From Cyclina sinensis (taxonomy: Eukaryota; Mollusca; Bivalvia; Venerida; Veneridae): a stretch of DNA of 64,000 nucleotides. Shown one piece after another: positions 11,543 through 26,500 of this stretch. Made by a program: the position numbers and the translations under genes. Location: assembly GCA_012932295.1 (NCBI GenBank), contig JAAONU010000004.1:30172304-30236303 (forward strand). The letters are read 5' to 3'. How positions within the stretch are numbered: the first letter of the stretch is position 1; each line of letters begins with the position of its first letter. The notes beneath the pieces are model-generated. The model saw nothing but the letters and a program-made list of their open reading frames with translations. It had not been told where the DNA came from and did no database searches.

Positions 11543-14500
11543 CTACAAAGAGAATTGTACGAGAATACGTTAAAGTTCGTTTACAGACTCCAATCCAAGA
11601 CATATGTGATTAGTTGCATGTAGTTTTACTGTTTTTGTTTTCCACATCTGATTGTCTACGTCTTATCCGTTTTGACTGATTATTGCGGTCAATGAAAAAT
11701 CGAAATTTCACCTGTGTAGACCTGAAACTTCCACGTGAGTTGCGCTGAGAGATCAACCACTGTAAAATAGGAAATCCAGTCTGAAGCTGTCTGCTGTCGA
11801 CAAGATACAGCAGGGCATAGGAAGCGACCTCAATCTCGATTGGTGGACTCTGGTAGTAACTGTACTCCCAACTGCTTAACTGATGCCTTCTGGTAGAATT
11901 CCAGTACATTTTTCCATCTGAGTAATAGAACGTAAATATAATTGTACTTATGAGAACTAAGAGCGCATAGTTTTATTCCCTTTAAACCGAGGGCTAATTT
12001 TATTTGCAGCGCATTGATTCCTATTTTACATTAAAAAGAAATTAACGCCGAGCATGAACATCGTATTATCAAACACGTTTTCTAGTATAATACTTACGGC
12101 AAAAGGTTTATTCCAAGTTTTACAAGTTTCTAGAATCATGATATATTTCACCTCCAGTTTTTACAGCAATCCTCTGGAGTTTAGTGTAGGCTAGATTCGC
12201 ATATATGCTTTCTGATTTACTAAGAGCGTAGCTTATGATAGCCAGATGGTATGGGTCATTGATGCGATCAGATTCTACAGCGCCCTCAAGATGCTGTCTC
12301 GCTTTAATGACTCTGGTAGCATAATCAAAGAAGATAGCCTAAAATGAACACATGACATATTGTTTAACACATCAGCTCATGCGACATTGCAATAAACATA
12401 CTTACAGAGTGTTGTCATTTTGTCTTAAGCTTTAGCTAGACAAAATCATTAGCCACGTCTTTAAAATAGGTCTAACGAACTGAGACAAATAGAATATACT
12501 TGTATTATGCTTTCATAACGCGACACAGCATATAATTATTTTTTTTTTAAGTGAAAACTCTTATCAGGAAAATCCACAGTAAAAACACAGCCTTCCTACA
12601 CAGTCAAAAAGTAGACTATTATAGATCAATTAAAAACTATTATAGATCAATTAAAAAAAACAACAACAACAAACAAACAAACAAACAACGAAAATGAGTT
12701 GATTAAACAAGGTTCTAGGATGCACCACCTGCCTCAACAAGTTTTCATAAAGACAAACAAAAACAAGTTTTCCTGGTGAATAAACTCCAACACATCAATC
12801 AACTCGACAATGTTGCATGTAAAAACACTAAAACATATAAAACGTTAATGGCATTGTAGAGCGAAAAGGGGAGGTACTCAATGACCTTACTGAGACAAGA
12901 GCACTTGGAGGCAAATTAGCAAGAAAATGATGGCGGGAATAAAAGAGGCTGATCGACTTTTGACCGTTTTTTCAAGATTTCAGTAGAAACCTTCATAAAC
13001 TCTCAAACCTCTACTACCGTCGTGCAAAAAAGGGTCTGTTTGAAAAAAAAACTATTCCAACTCGATACAACTAAGGCAAAAGCTACTGAATTGAAAAGGG
13101 TAAAGTTTAAATGTATACGTTACGTGAGAAATAGTAGTCTTTGCTTCAGTCAATGCAATCAATACAAAAGCAGTAAGACTAGTACTTGAAGTGTACCCGC
13201 CCTAAAAATCAATTTTATATTGCTTGATAGCATTTCGTTACTTGATCTTTATTTTATAATAGATTATAGAACTAGATGATGGAAACATGTCACGACATGC
13301 ATTTTTGTTTCAAATATTAACTTAATACTCAGAACTTGAAAAAGTAACTGAAATTACAGAATATCAAAAACAAACACCACTCCCCCAAAACGTAAATTTG
13401 CGCAAAACATTTTATCTTGTTTATACTATCTAGTACTGCCATTTGTTTCACGAATCACGAATGAATTAGGTAATAAAATTTATTAAAATGTTTTCGTTTT
13501 TTGTCATTGAATCCACCCACCTGAAGATTCATGTTGTGCACACTTCCTTTAATTTGGAATGTGCCATAAAAATTCTGATATCGAAGAATCCAGTTAGCGG
13601 CTTGTACAAGAACGTCATCCGACACATAGATATGCTCCTTTGCTTGTTGGAGTGACTTCAAGACAAATGCTGTCAACCTGAATCGTAATAACAACAACGC
13701 TTTATCATTATTTATTTTACATCAGTTTCCATTTCTGCATTTGATGTTGTAAAGCAAACAAGAAAAAAATGAAAGAAAAAATATCAACAATAAAAACCGA
13801 AATTGAAACGAAATCACGTTCACATTTTTGGATCTTGTTCGATAATAGTTAATCTTACTTTATTTTATATGTTTACATTACGTCATTCTGAAAGAAGCTT
13901 TGGTTTTTTAATTTATATCTTTAAGATATATATGGATACTTTGAATTCCAAATACATGTGTAATGTTTATATTATGTTGATCATTGAAATGTTAAAACAA
14001 AACCAATTTACCACATGCTTCCTTCAAGGTCCCTTTCGCCCCAAGTGCTAAATGACCCGTCGTATCTTTGGAATGTTAATAGCCTTTGGTATCCTTTCCA
14101 AGCATTCAAAATAAGATAACCGTTGCAGATATAAAACTGTGTATCAAATTAGAATGAAGAAATATTCTTTTTATTGAAGATTTCTGTAGAGCAGAATTTT
14201 GCAAAATTGCATCATCTTCACATCAGATTTATATCTATAATTATCTTTAATGTAAAAATGTATTTTATAAAAGTTAAAATAAATATAATCATATTTGTTA
14301 TACAATAATAACATGTCGTGTCTGAAGTAAAAAGTGAACACTGAATTATCAATTCATAACAAATATAAACAAGGTAACCTTTTTGCATATAGTCTAATGC
14401 CATTAAAGCGACATCTTGTTTGAGTCTGTGGTTTTTTTTGAGGTAGTTGTAAACAAATATGGCTGGTGCAAGATTTATCATTGTCTGTTCCCCACAACCA

Positions 14501-17500
14501 GTCGGCATGCGCAACAATCTCTTTAGATTGTTAAAAGTTGGACCCATTGCATCGCCTAAATGCAAAGAAGATTTCTAAATCGACTAGGTCAAAAGGAGAT
14601 GTTTGGTATTCCTTTGTAGAATGATCCACATTCTGATTTAATTTCTGCAAGACTTGTGTTCTTATATAAAACTCGTTATTAGACTGGCACACAATTGAGT
14701 GCATGATATTACAGCTGTGTTTTCTTTCAGTATTCTTGACATAAATTGATCTATCATTGCTTTTACTCAATAATGTTGTGCATTCTTTTTGACATAAATA
14801 CTCAATATTATTTATGTTGGCAGAAATTAACGTACGGCAATCTGACAAGCACAACTCTTGACGCAAAGATGCAGTGGATTTGCTTAAAAGTTAAATAGGC
14901 ATCTGTTGATACAATTAACAATTTTACTAAAGTATGATATAAAGACATACTGTAGCGAGTCAACAAAAATCTTAAACTGAGTATAATTATCGTATCTGCC
15001 GGAGCTGTTTCTAAGTTGTACTTACTAATTGCTGAGACTTGAATCTTTTGAGAATCTGCCACAAATGTTGGAGGAAAGCTGAGTGGTACATCAACAGAAG
15101 TGTGTTCATTCAATATAAGTGGAACATTAAAATGCATTGTGGTTCCCTCAGCTTGAATAACGAATTCCCTCTTAACTCGGTCTGCTGAGTAAGGACTTTG
15201 GGCTTTAGCTGCTACATTTGCAACACCAATAGTTGTAGCTACCACTGGTATGAACACAGATTCTGCTTTACCTGCTTCGATCTGCAGATGTTTGATTTCA
15301 TTTATAATCATTTTAGTAAACATGAACTTTATCATTATACTTTATATTTTATGCTAGAATTAAGATACGCAACCACTACTGTCAACATTTTTTGTGTATG
15401 TCCTCGGACATTATATCTGAAACTGTTGATCATGGATACTAGCATGTTTATGTAAATTAATTTTTGTTCTTTCAAGTCATTGCATTGCTCTGATTTGTTG
15501 TAAGATACTTGTTTTCATTTTCGCTTAACCTGAATCACCATCTAATGTGTAAAGTAAAAAACATATTTAGATTTTACATTTCAATGCACAATGCAAGGCT
15601 TAGTTAGAAATGAGTCCACGGAAACATTGAGGTTTTATCTATATATACAAGGTTCAAATAAATAATTTGTAAAACACTCACATGTAAAGTTTTTAGAACC
15701 TCGACTGATTTTAATGATACATGTCCTGAATCTTTGAAAATCACCTTGAAATCATCTGACTTTTCTAAAGTTACCACGACCTATCAATAGTTGAAAACAT
15801 TATGCAAGTACGAGTCTTAATCTAGTTATATAAATGAAAAAATAAAATAATTCGAATAATTACTGACAGTTACAACAGACCATCAAGAGAGACATTAATT
15901 TGACATGTAAAACTAACGAAGTAATGAATTATTTATTTTAAGAAACATTACATAACGAATATGAAAGAAAAGAAAATTAATGCTTACATCAAGATCTTGT
16001 CCCATGTAATTGAAAACGTCAGCCTGTAAAACGACCTGCTCACCTCTCACAACAGAGAAGGGAAGGTTTAGGTTGATGAAGAACGGTCGGGAAGTTATAA
16101 ACTTTAAAAACAAGATAGTTTCTTTCATGTGTGAGACACCACATTGGTAAACCAGTAACAAAAAGGATCAGTTTTGAGGGTGAAAAGAACACTTCCTCCA
16201 CATTTTACTTTTTGAAGACAGACGTTATAAATATTTACCTATGTGCAAAAACATTCCTACAAATGATTGTGATGTTTGTTATATTATACATGAAATAACA
16301 CTAAATGTTAACTTATAATTCTTGTGTAATACTTCCAGTTATCATTATATTTAATTTACATATAGTTAACGGAATGACTTGCAATAGGTTGTTACTATCT
16401 TTGTAAGTGTTAATGAATGTTTGGAAATAAGCTGAATTATCAAAATATTTTTTAATTAATACTTTTGCTGCACTTCCTGTGACCCCCAAACCACTGTGTT
16501 TGTTCACAGAGAAAGCGGTTGCATACCATGATGTAATGGCGTCAGGTACAGTCATTTCGAAAACAGTTCTACCACTGTCTCTGAAAATAAATCCGAATAT
16601 AGTACAATGACACATTACATATCACAATGGCATTTGGTTATTACAAAATAAAAAAGAAACACGCTCTGCTCTAGTAAAATAGGGTAGTATTCACTTACCC
16701 AACAATAACGTCTGTCCAAAGCCATGTTTCTGGAAAGAAATCCCTCGTGTTTGAGACTTTTTTCAGCTGTACTGGATCTGGAAAGAGTAATGTACCGTAA
16801 TAAGAAATACCTATTCAAAGACCAGTCAACGGCCGTCATTGCAATGCAGCTTAGGGTTTATTACAGGACGTGTCTAATAGCTTTGCCTTTTCTTACAGTA
16901 GATGGCGATTCTTTTATTGAATGGTTACACTTAAGGTTTCAGCTTAGAAAATGTTAACCAATCTACAACAGCTTTTGATAAAACATTTTATCTGGAACCT
17001 AGGTAAAAACAGAATATGGTAACAGTTGTATACGACATACAATAGTAATAACAATTTACAATATAAGTCGAGCTTCCAGGATTTTTACCGTATTTTAACT
17101 GTTAAATAAGTAATAAAATATTTTGTCACAGGTCACCTGGACTTGCGGTAGGTGGTTTCGGCAGTAGCCAACCAGGCATTATAGTCGTAGTCCGACCAGG
17201 AACCAGCCAATGTTGTGTAGCCCGAGTGTCGCCAGAAACTAATACATCTGCAGGTGTCGTAGTCGCTATTAAAGGAATGACTAAATACAGGGTTTTTTCT
17301 TGTCAGAAACGTAGGTTAAGGTTGATTTGTGTCATTCTTTGATTTATGTCATGTTAAGAAAGTTATCCAAAGGTGAAAATTTAAATTCATTACAGGGTCA
17401 TAAATTCTCTGTGCTAATGTTTAATTAGACAGCGCTCGAACTTTGATTCTCAAACCTTAGTAATTTTAGTCATTTACGAGAGACTTAATAAAAAATTATC

Positions 17501-20500
17501 TTTATTTTACCTGTTCCCCATAAACCTGGATAAAGTTCGTTCATTGGAATGCAATCAGTTGGAATGTTGGAGTCTGAATGAGCCCAGTTGAATTTCTCAA
17601 CGTCTGTTAAAAGCTGCATACCTCTTGTCTATAGAAATCAAACAATGTGAATACGTTCTACAACTAATTAGAATAAAATAACTAACGTTTCGGACTATGT
17701 TTAAAGACCTAGTCCCCTAACATCATTTCACGTTTCTTTATGTATTGAGTAGTTAGAAATGTTCAGAAATGTCCGTGCCTACTTGAACGAAAATACTTAC
17801 CGTCATTACTTTTTGAGGGTTGTGCAGATTACTGGAAGCGTACGAAGGCATAGAGACTAGTGAAGAAATAACCTGTAAATAGACATTGCTTAGTGTAAGC
17901 AAACGTTCTTCTCATTAACTTCAAGATTGTGTCTTTATCAATGTGCGTTTATAAGTAAGACTTGTAAGTAAGGCATATCATGTTGAACTGTTTAAGAGAT
18001 GAATATATTCCATTTATGTTCCATTTTGTTATAAAGATTTAAGATTGAAAAAAGTAAGATCTTGATTTTTTTATGTTATTAATGTTCATATTTACTGTAG
18101 TCTAATTTCTAATTAGAATTTAAGAACAGTTTGGTAAGTTTAAGAATAATATAAGCTGATTGTCATAAAAGTTTTACTATTTGTTAAATCATCATATTTT
18201 TTATTATTATATTATTTTGGTAAATTTCTAGACACTAACAAAGTGACTATATTGAATACAAAAGCAGTTTTGTTGGAAGGTATGTGGTGGGTGACCTTCA
18301 CATACCTATAACACAGCAAATGAAGTTCAATCCCGTCAACAAAGAAAATATTGATTTACCGGTATTTGTAACGCTTTCTTTCTTTCATTCTTTCTTTCTA
18401 TTTATTTATTGTTTTTCCTTATTTCTTGTTTCCTTCATTCATTCTTTTCTACTTGCGTTTGTTCTTCGTATTTTGCTTTCTTCTCATTTTGAACATTATT
18501 TTCTTACTCTGAACAGTAATCCAGAAAAATTTTGAGCCAAAAAAATATACTAAAAATAATAACTGCCAGTTTAAGTTTGTCATCTAGAAGATGTAAGGCA
18601 TCATAAGTTCGAGTGTCTTACTCCATCTTGAGTGATGTCATTGCCAGAAGTCAGCTGGTACACGCTCTGGTCGACGGCCAGAAGGTTCACGAGAGACATT
18701 GGATCGCTTGTTACTGTAAGACTGACGTTTTCTCCAGGTTCTGCTGTATTTTTGTCAAACGATAATGCAACCTACAAAATAACTTTTTTTTATTAAGTTA
18801 CGGCTTAAGTGAAACTGATTTAAATTCAAGTGCAGTATCTACATTTTTCTATTTCAACTGAAACACACATTCATCCATGGCTTACTCATTTCAAACTGAA
18901 TGCAAGGTGTGATTGAGGGGGATCACTCTTGTCAGACAGCTGCATAACGCTTAATTGATTATCGCTTTAAAGATGTTGATGCATGTAAGTGTATATGCCC
19001 CGTCTTTGTAGAAATAAAGATACCTTTTATTTTTAATTGATCATAAAATATTTTCCTGAAACTAAACCCACACAAATTCTAAGAAAATGCATTAACATTT
19101 TCACTCTTATCTAAGTAATAGAGATGAAAGTGTCAAGTTTTCTTCAAAAAAAAAAAAGTATTGTTCCTCGGGTTTCTATATTGGGAGCTGTACTTGTACT
19201 TATTAAAATCACATAAGCATGTAAACTGACAGTAAAGCATGTAAACTAAAACTACACAAAGAAAAATCACATGAGCATGTAAACTGACTGTAAAGCATGT
19301 ATACTAAAACTACACAATTTCTAAGAAAATGCACTATCATTATTTCAGTCTTATTTATGTAATAAAATGAATGTGTAAAGCACGACAATACTGTGTCTTC
19401 TGCAGAAACGGAGGTGGTGTTCCTCAGGATGCTATATTGGGAGCTGTACTTTTCCTTATTTAAATCACATGATCATTTAAACTGCCTTGATGTTTACTTA
19501 ATCACTGTTCTGACCACTTATTCACTGTTGTTTCTACACTCTATGTAGCAGAAATAAAAATCCCTAAATGGCATCTAATGTATTTCAAAATAGTGCACTA
19601 AAAATGACGTGATAAATATATTTGACTTAGTTAAAATTGATGCTAATCTTAAGCACATAGGGAACAAAGGATGAAATACTTGATTTGGAAATTGACGGAA
19701 AATATTACCGATCATAAAATTTTAAGTTTTTACATTAAAAAGCATCTAAATTGATGAGTACATATAGATAAAACTTCTAAAAAATACTCATAATCTTTCA
19801 CTTGTAATGAAACAATCATTTTACCTTTTATTCATACTGATTTCTTTTAGTAACTACTGTACTATCTTGGGGAGAGGTACAAAACCCGATATTTCAAAAA
19901 TATTTTCCTGAAAATTCTATAGAAACAGGTTAAAACCCATTCCAAATAATTATATTCTATCTTTATTGGCTTTCTTTTAATAAAAGAATTAACTGTAGCA
20001 CGTTATTTGTAATAGATTTAATTCGGAAAAAACGAGTACGTCGGAATACATCAATGAATTTCGTTTTTTTACACAATATACTTATGAATTAGAATCTCCA
20101 ACAACAATGATAGTCTTAATACAAGAGTGAAAACAACTTACAAAAAAAAAGAATGTTAGTATTGTGTATGGGAAAAAGATGAAACGCCATTGAAATTTTG
20201 GGAAACATTAAGAAACTCTGCCAACTTGATGTATATGCAAAGAAAATACACCAACAATTGAGCATAGCATTTGTACACACTGAAGTGTTCTATATGACAA
20301 AACATTTCGAGGTGGGTGAACAAATTCAAGAGCGGGCTAGACACGCTGAAAGATGGTCCAAAATGTGGGCGTTTGCCTATTGTAACCTCAGAAAAATTAA
20401 TCTATAAAGCTACTGACGTTTATTCACCTGCCTCACATCGCATCAGATTGTAAGCAGGGTTAGTAATTCGTCTGCAAGTGAGTTTTCTTGCATTCTGAAG

Positions 20501-23500
20501 CGTTAGTTTAAATGCGACTTAACAATGCCAGACTGATACTCCATTTTCTTACGGATTAGCAATAGCAATTAAATATGGAAAAAATGGGTAGGTGTCCTTT
20601 CATTGCAAAAAGTCTTACAAGTGTAAATTAAACTATGTTCGCAATTTTTTTTTCTTCAATGTATATGGCCCATTGCCTCAATTTGCCGTTCAAAGGGAAA
20701 AGGCGGTCACTCGGGATGTTCTGACAAAATTTAAAACTGAAAAAGAAATGTGAAAAGCAATATCAAGGTAGGGGTATACAGTACATGTAATGTTTCGCCG
20801 TCACGCAAATCTACAATTGTAAATTTTTTTTTCAAAGAAAAGGTTTGTGTCATCCCGACGCGCCTTATTCGCCAGAACTAGCACGGTGCGACTGTTTTCT
20901 ATTTTGCAGGTTACAACACGCTTACATGTACCTGGTAGATAGTATACCTCTCGACAAACATACAATCAGTTGTTACTCAGTGTAAGGAGGGTATACTTAA
21001 ATCTTTTAAAATTGGATCAAACGCTTGAATTTTTGTATAGTTAACAAAGAGGAACACTTTGAAGGCATGAAATAAACAAAATTGTTATTCAGTTAATATC
21101 ACAGATTAAAGGAACCGATAACATAACATTTGAAAAACACCCTCGTATGCTTGTTGAATAATCACTAATTTGTGTTTTTACGTGTATGTTCGCGGCGTTA
21201 TTACTAGTCTTTATATTTTCTTTTGCTCAAACAATAAACAAACCCCTTAAGCAAATCATGCATATATTTTGTGTTAATTTCTGCTTTTAAAGCAACATTA
21301 AAAGTGCTCAGACATACTAAAAATATTTATAATACGCCATTACTTTTTCAAACACACATATAGTCCTTTTGTCCCACTCGAATTATTTTTGTGGTGAAAA
21401 CAAATTTACCTTGTTTCTAAATGGGTTGACGTCAAAATAAATAGCGTCAGCGTTCCAAACGTCGTTGTCAAAGTAATAAACTATAAGTTCTCCATAGGGT
21501 TTCATCATGTCTGTTACAGGAAATGATATTTGCAATGTGTTCGATGCGTTGTTGTTAAGGTATCCAGTCTGTACAATACGGTAGTTCGCAATCACCTTAA
21601 ATTCAGATTTTCTTTTAAATTTAGAGTGTAGTTCGACAGGATTTGCATGAAACACATTTATACATTTATCTTTAAACTGCCTTTACCAGAAAGAAATATA
21701 TATATAAAACCCTTAAAAGAGAAAGGCATTAGTACAAAAACTATCACTTAAAGCGCAAATATGATGTTCATGTCATTCGTCATGTTTTTCTTCTTTTTTC
21801 TTTAAATAAAACAAGATAATTTTCTGTCTTTAAATGTAGTTTAAAATACAAATTTTAACTGTATAACCTATATGTAACGAATTGTATTTTTATGACACTT
21901 ACAGTGTAGAAAAGTGGAATGTGGTGTATTCCATCAGCCCTTTGAACGTCAAATACAGCAGGCTTACCAACCTGTAAAATAGTCTAATTAACAATTTACA
22001 ATTTTCTACTGTGATAATTATATTTGACAGTGAACTTACATGTTTATGTCAATAAACATTGAACAAGAATATGTATAACTTACAATTTTTCAAGTGACCA
22101 GTTTTATTAACATATGAACAACACCTAGCACAGGTACTGCAAATTTACTATCTCCTGTTATCATAAAACACTTGTACATACGAACACTAATTAAATACAG
22201 ATACCTTAAAGTTACATTTTTTTTTACTGAGAAAGATGTCTTACCCTTTTTGTACCAAAACCATTTCTTAAGTAATAAAACAATGACCGTTTTAGAAATA
22301 TAGTTCTGTAATTGTTTAAGGATATTACAAAACTATTAGGATGAAATTACTTAAATACGAAAGAAAGAAATATGCCGACATGGTTTTAGAGTAAATAGAA
22401 CATGGTACGATCATTTCTCTATCAGAACATTTAGTTTGTTATCAAATTAGTCAGTTGCTCGTGACTTTTCACAAGCCTGCATACGTTCTAGTGGCTTTTT
22501 TCTTTTTTGTTGTGCATTTTTGTAACTAAAATACAGGATAAAACAATAGGAAACAACAAATGGATAATCATTTATAAAAAAATAAAAGATTCGACTACAT
22601 GAATTAAAAACAAATAGAAAAGTAAAAATAAAAATTAATAAAAAAAACCTGTGTAATTACATTGTATTGATGACGTATTGTTTCTTATAAAATGCTATTA
22701 AAAGTTAAACCAACTATTTTTGGAATGGACTTTATCATGAAATCATCACCTTTCAACTTATTCTGTCGAGTTTCTACAGAAGACATTTATATCTAGTCTA
22801 TATTTCTATTTATATCACATTAAAAACCAGGGTTCAAATACAAACAAGCTTTCAAAAGAAATCCTTTCTTGATAACTATATATAAAATATCCCTCAAAGA
22901 AACAGCATTGAGCTCTGAAAAAATTCAAAATCAGATAAGCAAAAAAGAATATTGTGACTCGTGTAAGTGTAATTTGAAAAAAGCGTAAGTTTATTGTAAA
23001 AGAAAACCAATATAATATTACAAAAATGTCGGACGAGATCTGAGAAACTTGAATATTGCCGCTATCTAATAACCAATGTGGTTTGTCCACAGTCATTGTA
23101 TCGACGAGCCCCTGATAGAAAATCTGAAACAAAACATAACAAAAAGGAATCACTTGTCACTCTCCAGATAATTGATAATACAACTGTAGTAATGAAGTAC
23201 AAGCTTATTCAAAATTAATCAAAGCGTTTAAAGCGACTGACTCACAGATGGGTCGACGATGAAAAATATAAAAAAGTGTTTATAAATCTAGAAATTCTAG
23301 CTGTTATTGTGAAGAACATATCTGAACTAAGTTATTGATTCATTTTTGTTACAGACACAAATCACAATTTAAAGTATTGGTTAAAAATTTTCCATTTTTA
23401 ATTCTGACGAAATGTGAAAACTATCCGTGTGGCTCAGTTGTGTAGAACATCGCTCCATTATGACCGAAAGGGTATGAGTTCGAATCCTGGTGAAATTAAA

Positions 23501-26500
23501 ACTTTTTTTTAGTTTTCATGGTGTATGAAAGCATAATATTATTTTTTTCCATGGTATATTAATTTCTCTTAAAATTTAAAGTAAACAAATTCAGCTAAAT
23601 TATGTGAATCAGTCACTTTAAAGCGCTGAAACACAGTTGGCTGGATAGGAGGCGAAGATTCATACCGAAGTACACATTTTGCTATCGTATTCATCCGTCT
23701 ATTTTGAACCAGTGGAGTCCACACATCAGCGGAAAATAATTTTTATGTACGTGTTAGCATTAATATTCAAATGGCCATGGTATAAATCTAGTTTTACTAT
23801 TCGTTTATTTGCCTTTTGTTTGCTCACCAATATATATGTTATACTCATTCATCATCATTATCATATAGATAAAATTTTAAAGCTTTATGAGAGAAAACCA
23901 GCATGAAAGAAAAAAGTAACAATCAAACAAGTTAAACTGTTTCCTTTGTTTATGTCATTTACTTACTGGCCACTACTACAGAGAGCTTACGTCTGTAATG
24001 GCCTTCCTTAACCGTTGCATTACATCACGCTGTCTCTAATGTACCTTCTTTGGAACAAACAAACAAAATAAAGATACATCTGAAGCTTTGCATCGCTGGC
24101 ATAACACATAGATTTTCACTCCGCATTACTTTATGGCTCCATGAACTTTTTGTTAAACTCTTACTTTGACTAGTCCATTCTGTTTACACACAGTTAAATC
24201 GTTCTTAGCCTGAGTGTTAGTTTGATAAAGCGCAAAATGTGTGTTTCTGCACAATAGAACATTAAAAGGAAACACCTAAATGAAAATAATTTTCATAAAA
24301 CGTGAAATTCCACGACATAGATAGGTTGAACATCTGTGTGTGGAATAGCTTGGATAATTTTATGAAACAGCCTCTACTAGTTTGCTTAATATTGGTATTT
24401 TTCCAATTTTTAATATTTTAGTCAATCACGTTCTGAGTTGTTTTTATGACTGCACTACTTTAAATTGTTTTTATTACTTTACTTTTTTTTCCGCACAACA
24501 ATATTAGCATCTTAGTTATTGTATCATATATCAAATGGACTAGGAAAAGGAGATGCGCATATAATTTATTACGTCTATTAAAAATCGGTTCCTGTCCTCA
24601 GCATCTCTGAATCTAAGCACATTTTCCACATTTATATAGCGGAATATATCTACTATTACTTAAAACGAGATCACCCTTGAAAATGGTTTGAACATGTGGA
24701 TCCAGTGTGAAAATATTAATGTTAAAGTGGACGTGTCTCGATGCCTGATTTTGATTTGCGGTTCTAAAAACTTAAAGGCAATTTTACCTCTAGATGAAGC
24801 GACGTTGCATTCACAGGTGTATTTACAGTTACTTTCAGTATGCCGTTTGGTGGAGGGGCATAAGTTTGCTCGGCTAGATATTGACCTCTGTATCTTTGTG
24901 CGGTCGAGACGTAGACTAACTCATAACTAACTAAACGAACATCTGTTTTGTCTGAAATTATTGGACTATCGTCTGCTTTTGTCAGTTTAACCTGAAACAT
25001 TGATTACAATAATGTGCCAAGATAAAGTCCGTGTCAAATTTGTTAATCGAACTTGTCCGTTTGAATCATATCTGATTTTTTTACCACCAACGTCTTTTCT
25101 CTGGCTGAGCTACTTTCAAATATTTGTTCACTCAGTGTCTGTGTCTAGACTGACTTTTTAACATTTAGAGGTAAAAATAATATATTTTTTTCTTCATGCT
25201 ACTCAGAAAATTGTAACAAAAATGATACATGTAAAAAATAAAACGTTTTCATAGGAACTATGTATCGCTATTCAAACTTACATATCCAACATATGGAAGT
25301 CCTGGTTTAAAGAAAGATGGGCTTGAAGAGTGGTCGAAGTTTAAATTATAAGGCTTCATGTGAAACAACACCTGAAAACAAGATCATAAACATCAGTATC
25401 TCAACATAAAAATAAATTAGGGTGACTTAAAACTAGTTTTCCTTTTTTTATTAATAGTGTTATTAAAAAGAAAGAAAAATAGAGAGAAATATACATACTA
25501 AATAACTGTAACAAACAATCGTACTTTATAACCGTATTGTACAAATTCTTTAACGCTACTGTCATATATTGATTTTGAATTCAGAGTATTATGGCATTTC
25601 GGTATTTTAAATAGACTTTAACAATCAAATTGTTTTCACAGTTTTGCGATAATAACAGTTTAACTTCCGAATTTGGATTCTTTTTAGAGAAGTGTTTTAT
25701 TTGTTTTTGTTTTTTGAATATATCATATTCAAGATGCTTTGCCCATTTGGTGACACTTGTTTCAAAACATAACACGACAAACCTCTGCCGCCTCTTCTCT
25801 TGTTATGTTGTTGATGCTCTCTGTGACAACAGCTGTTATTTGAAGATGGTATCCTGCTAATTTTTCCACCAATGATTGAAACGTGCTTGGGTCTACTGCG
25901 TTAGTAATTCTACTAAACGGAACGGTGAATTTTGCTTCTCCATTTATCTAACAGATGAATAATCATATGTGTCTGCTAAGTAACATTCTTGTTTTGCGTT
26001 TACTCTGTTACAAATTTTTTCTTCAAACATTCCGAAATCTAGTCACCTCAACATAACATTTCGTATTTACCAATTAGTAAGTGCAGTGGATAATAATATA
26101 TTTAAAACAAAACCTATTCTAGAAATACACCATTGAATAATCGAGTTCTTTCTTAACTGACTATGTTATTACATATAGCATTATTTTGGTATACAGAAAT
26201 ATTTTAATTAAGCTTTTAAATGATTCATTTTTACTATACAAAAGTTTAGAATGCACGTAAGATACATACATCAAATGTAGTTTCTATCATCTTTTCATCA
26301 CCATTATGTTTCCATGGACTGTTTGTGTAGTCGACATCTGCATACAGTTTCACAAACCCGATGACCGGTTTTCCATCAGTGTACCTATGAACATGCACAA
26401 TACGTAAACCATTAAATACATTTTTAGTACCTGTTTCGAAACGGAACTTATTATGCTCTGTACATTTGAAATGTGCTCTGAAAACATTCCTTTTAAACAT

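Noticed and set aside
20198..20407. 69-codon plus-strand frame in TEP-A intron 15
   Set aside because: No family signature; neighbouring sequence looks like ordinary intron or old repeat.
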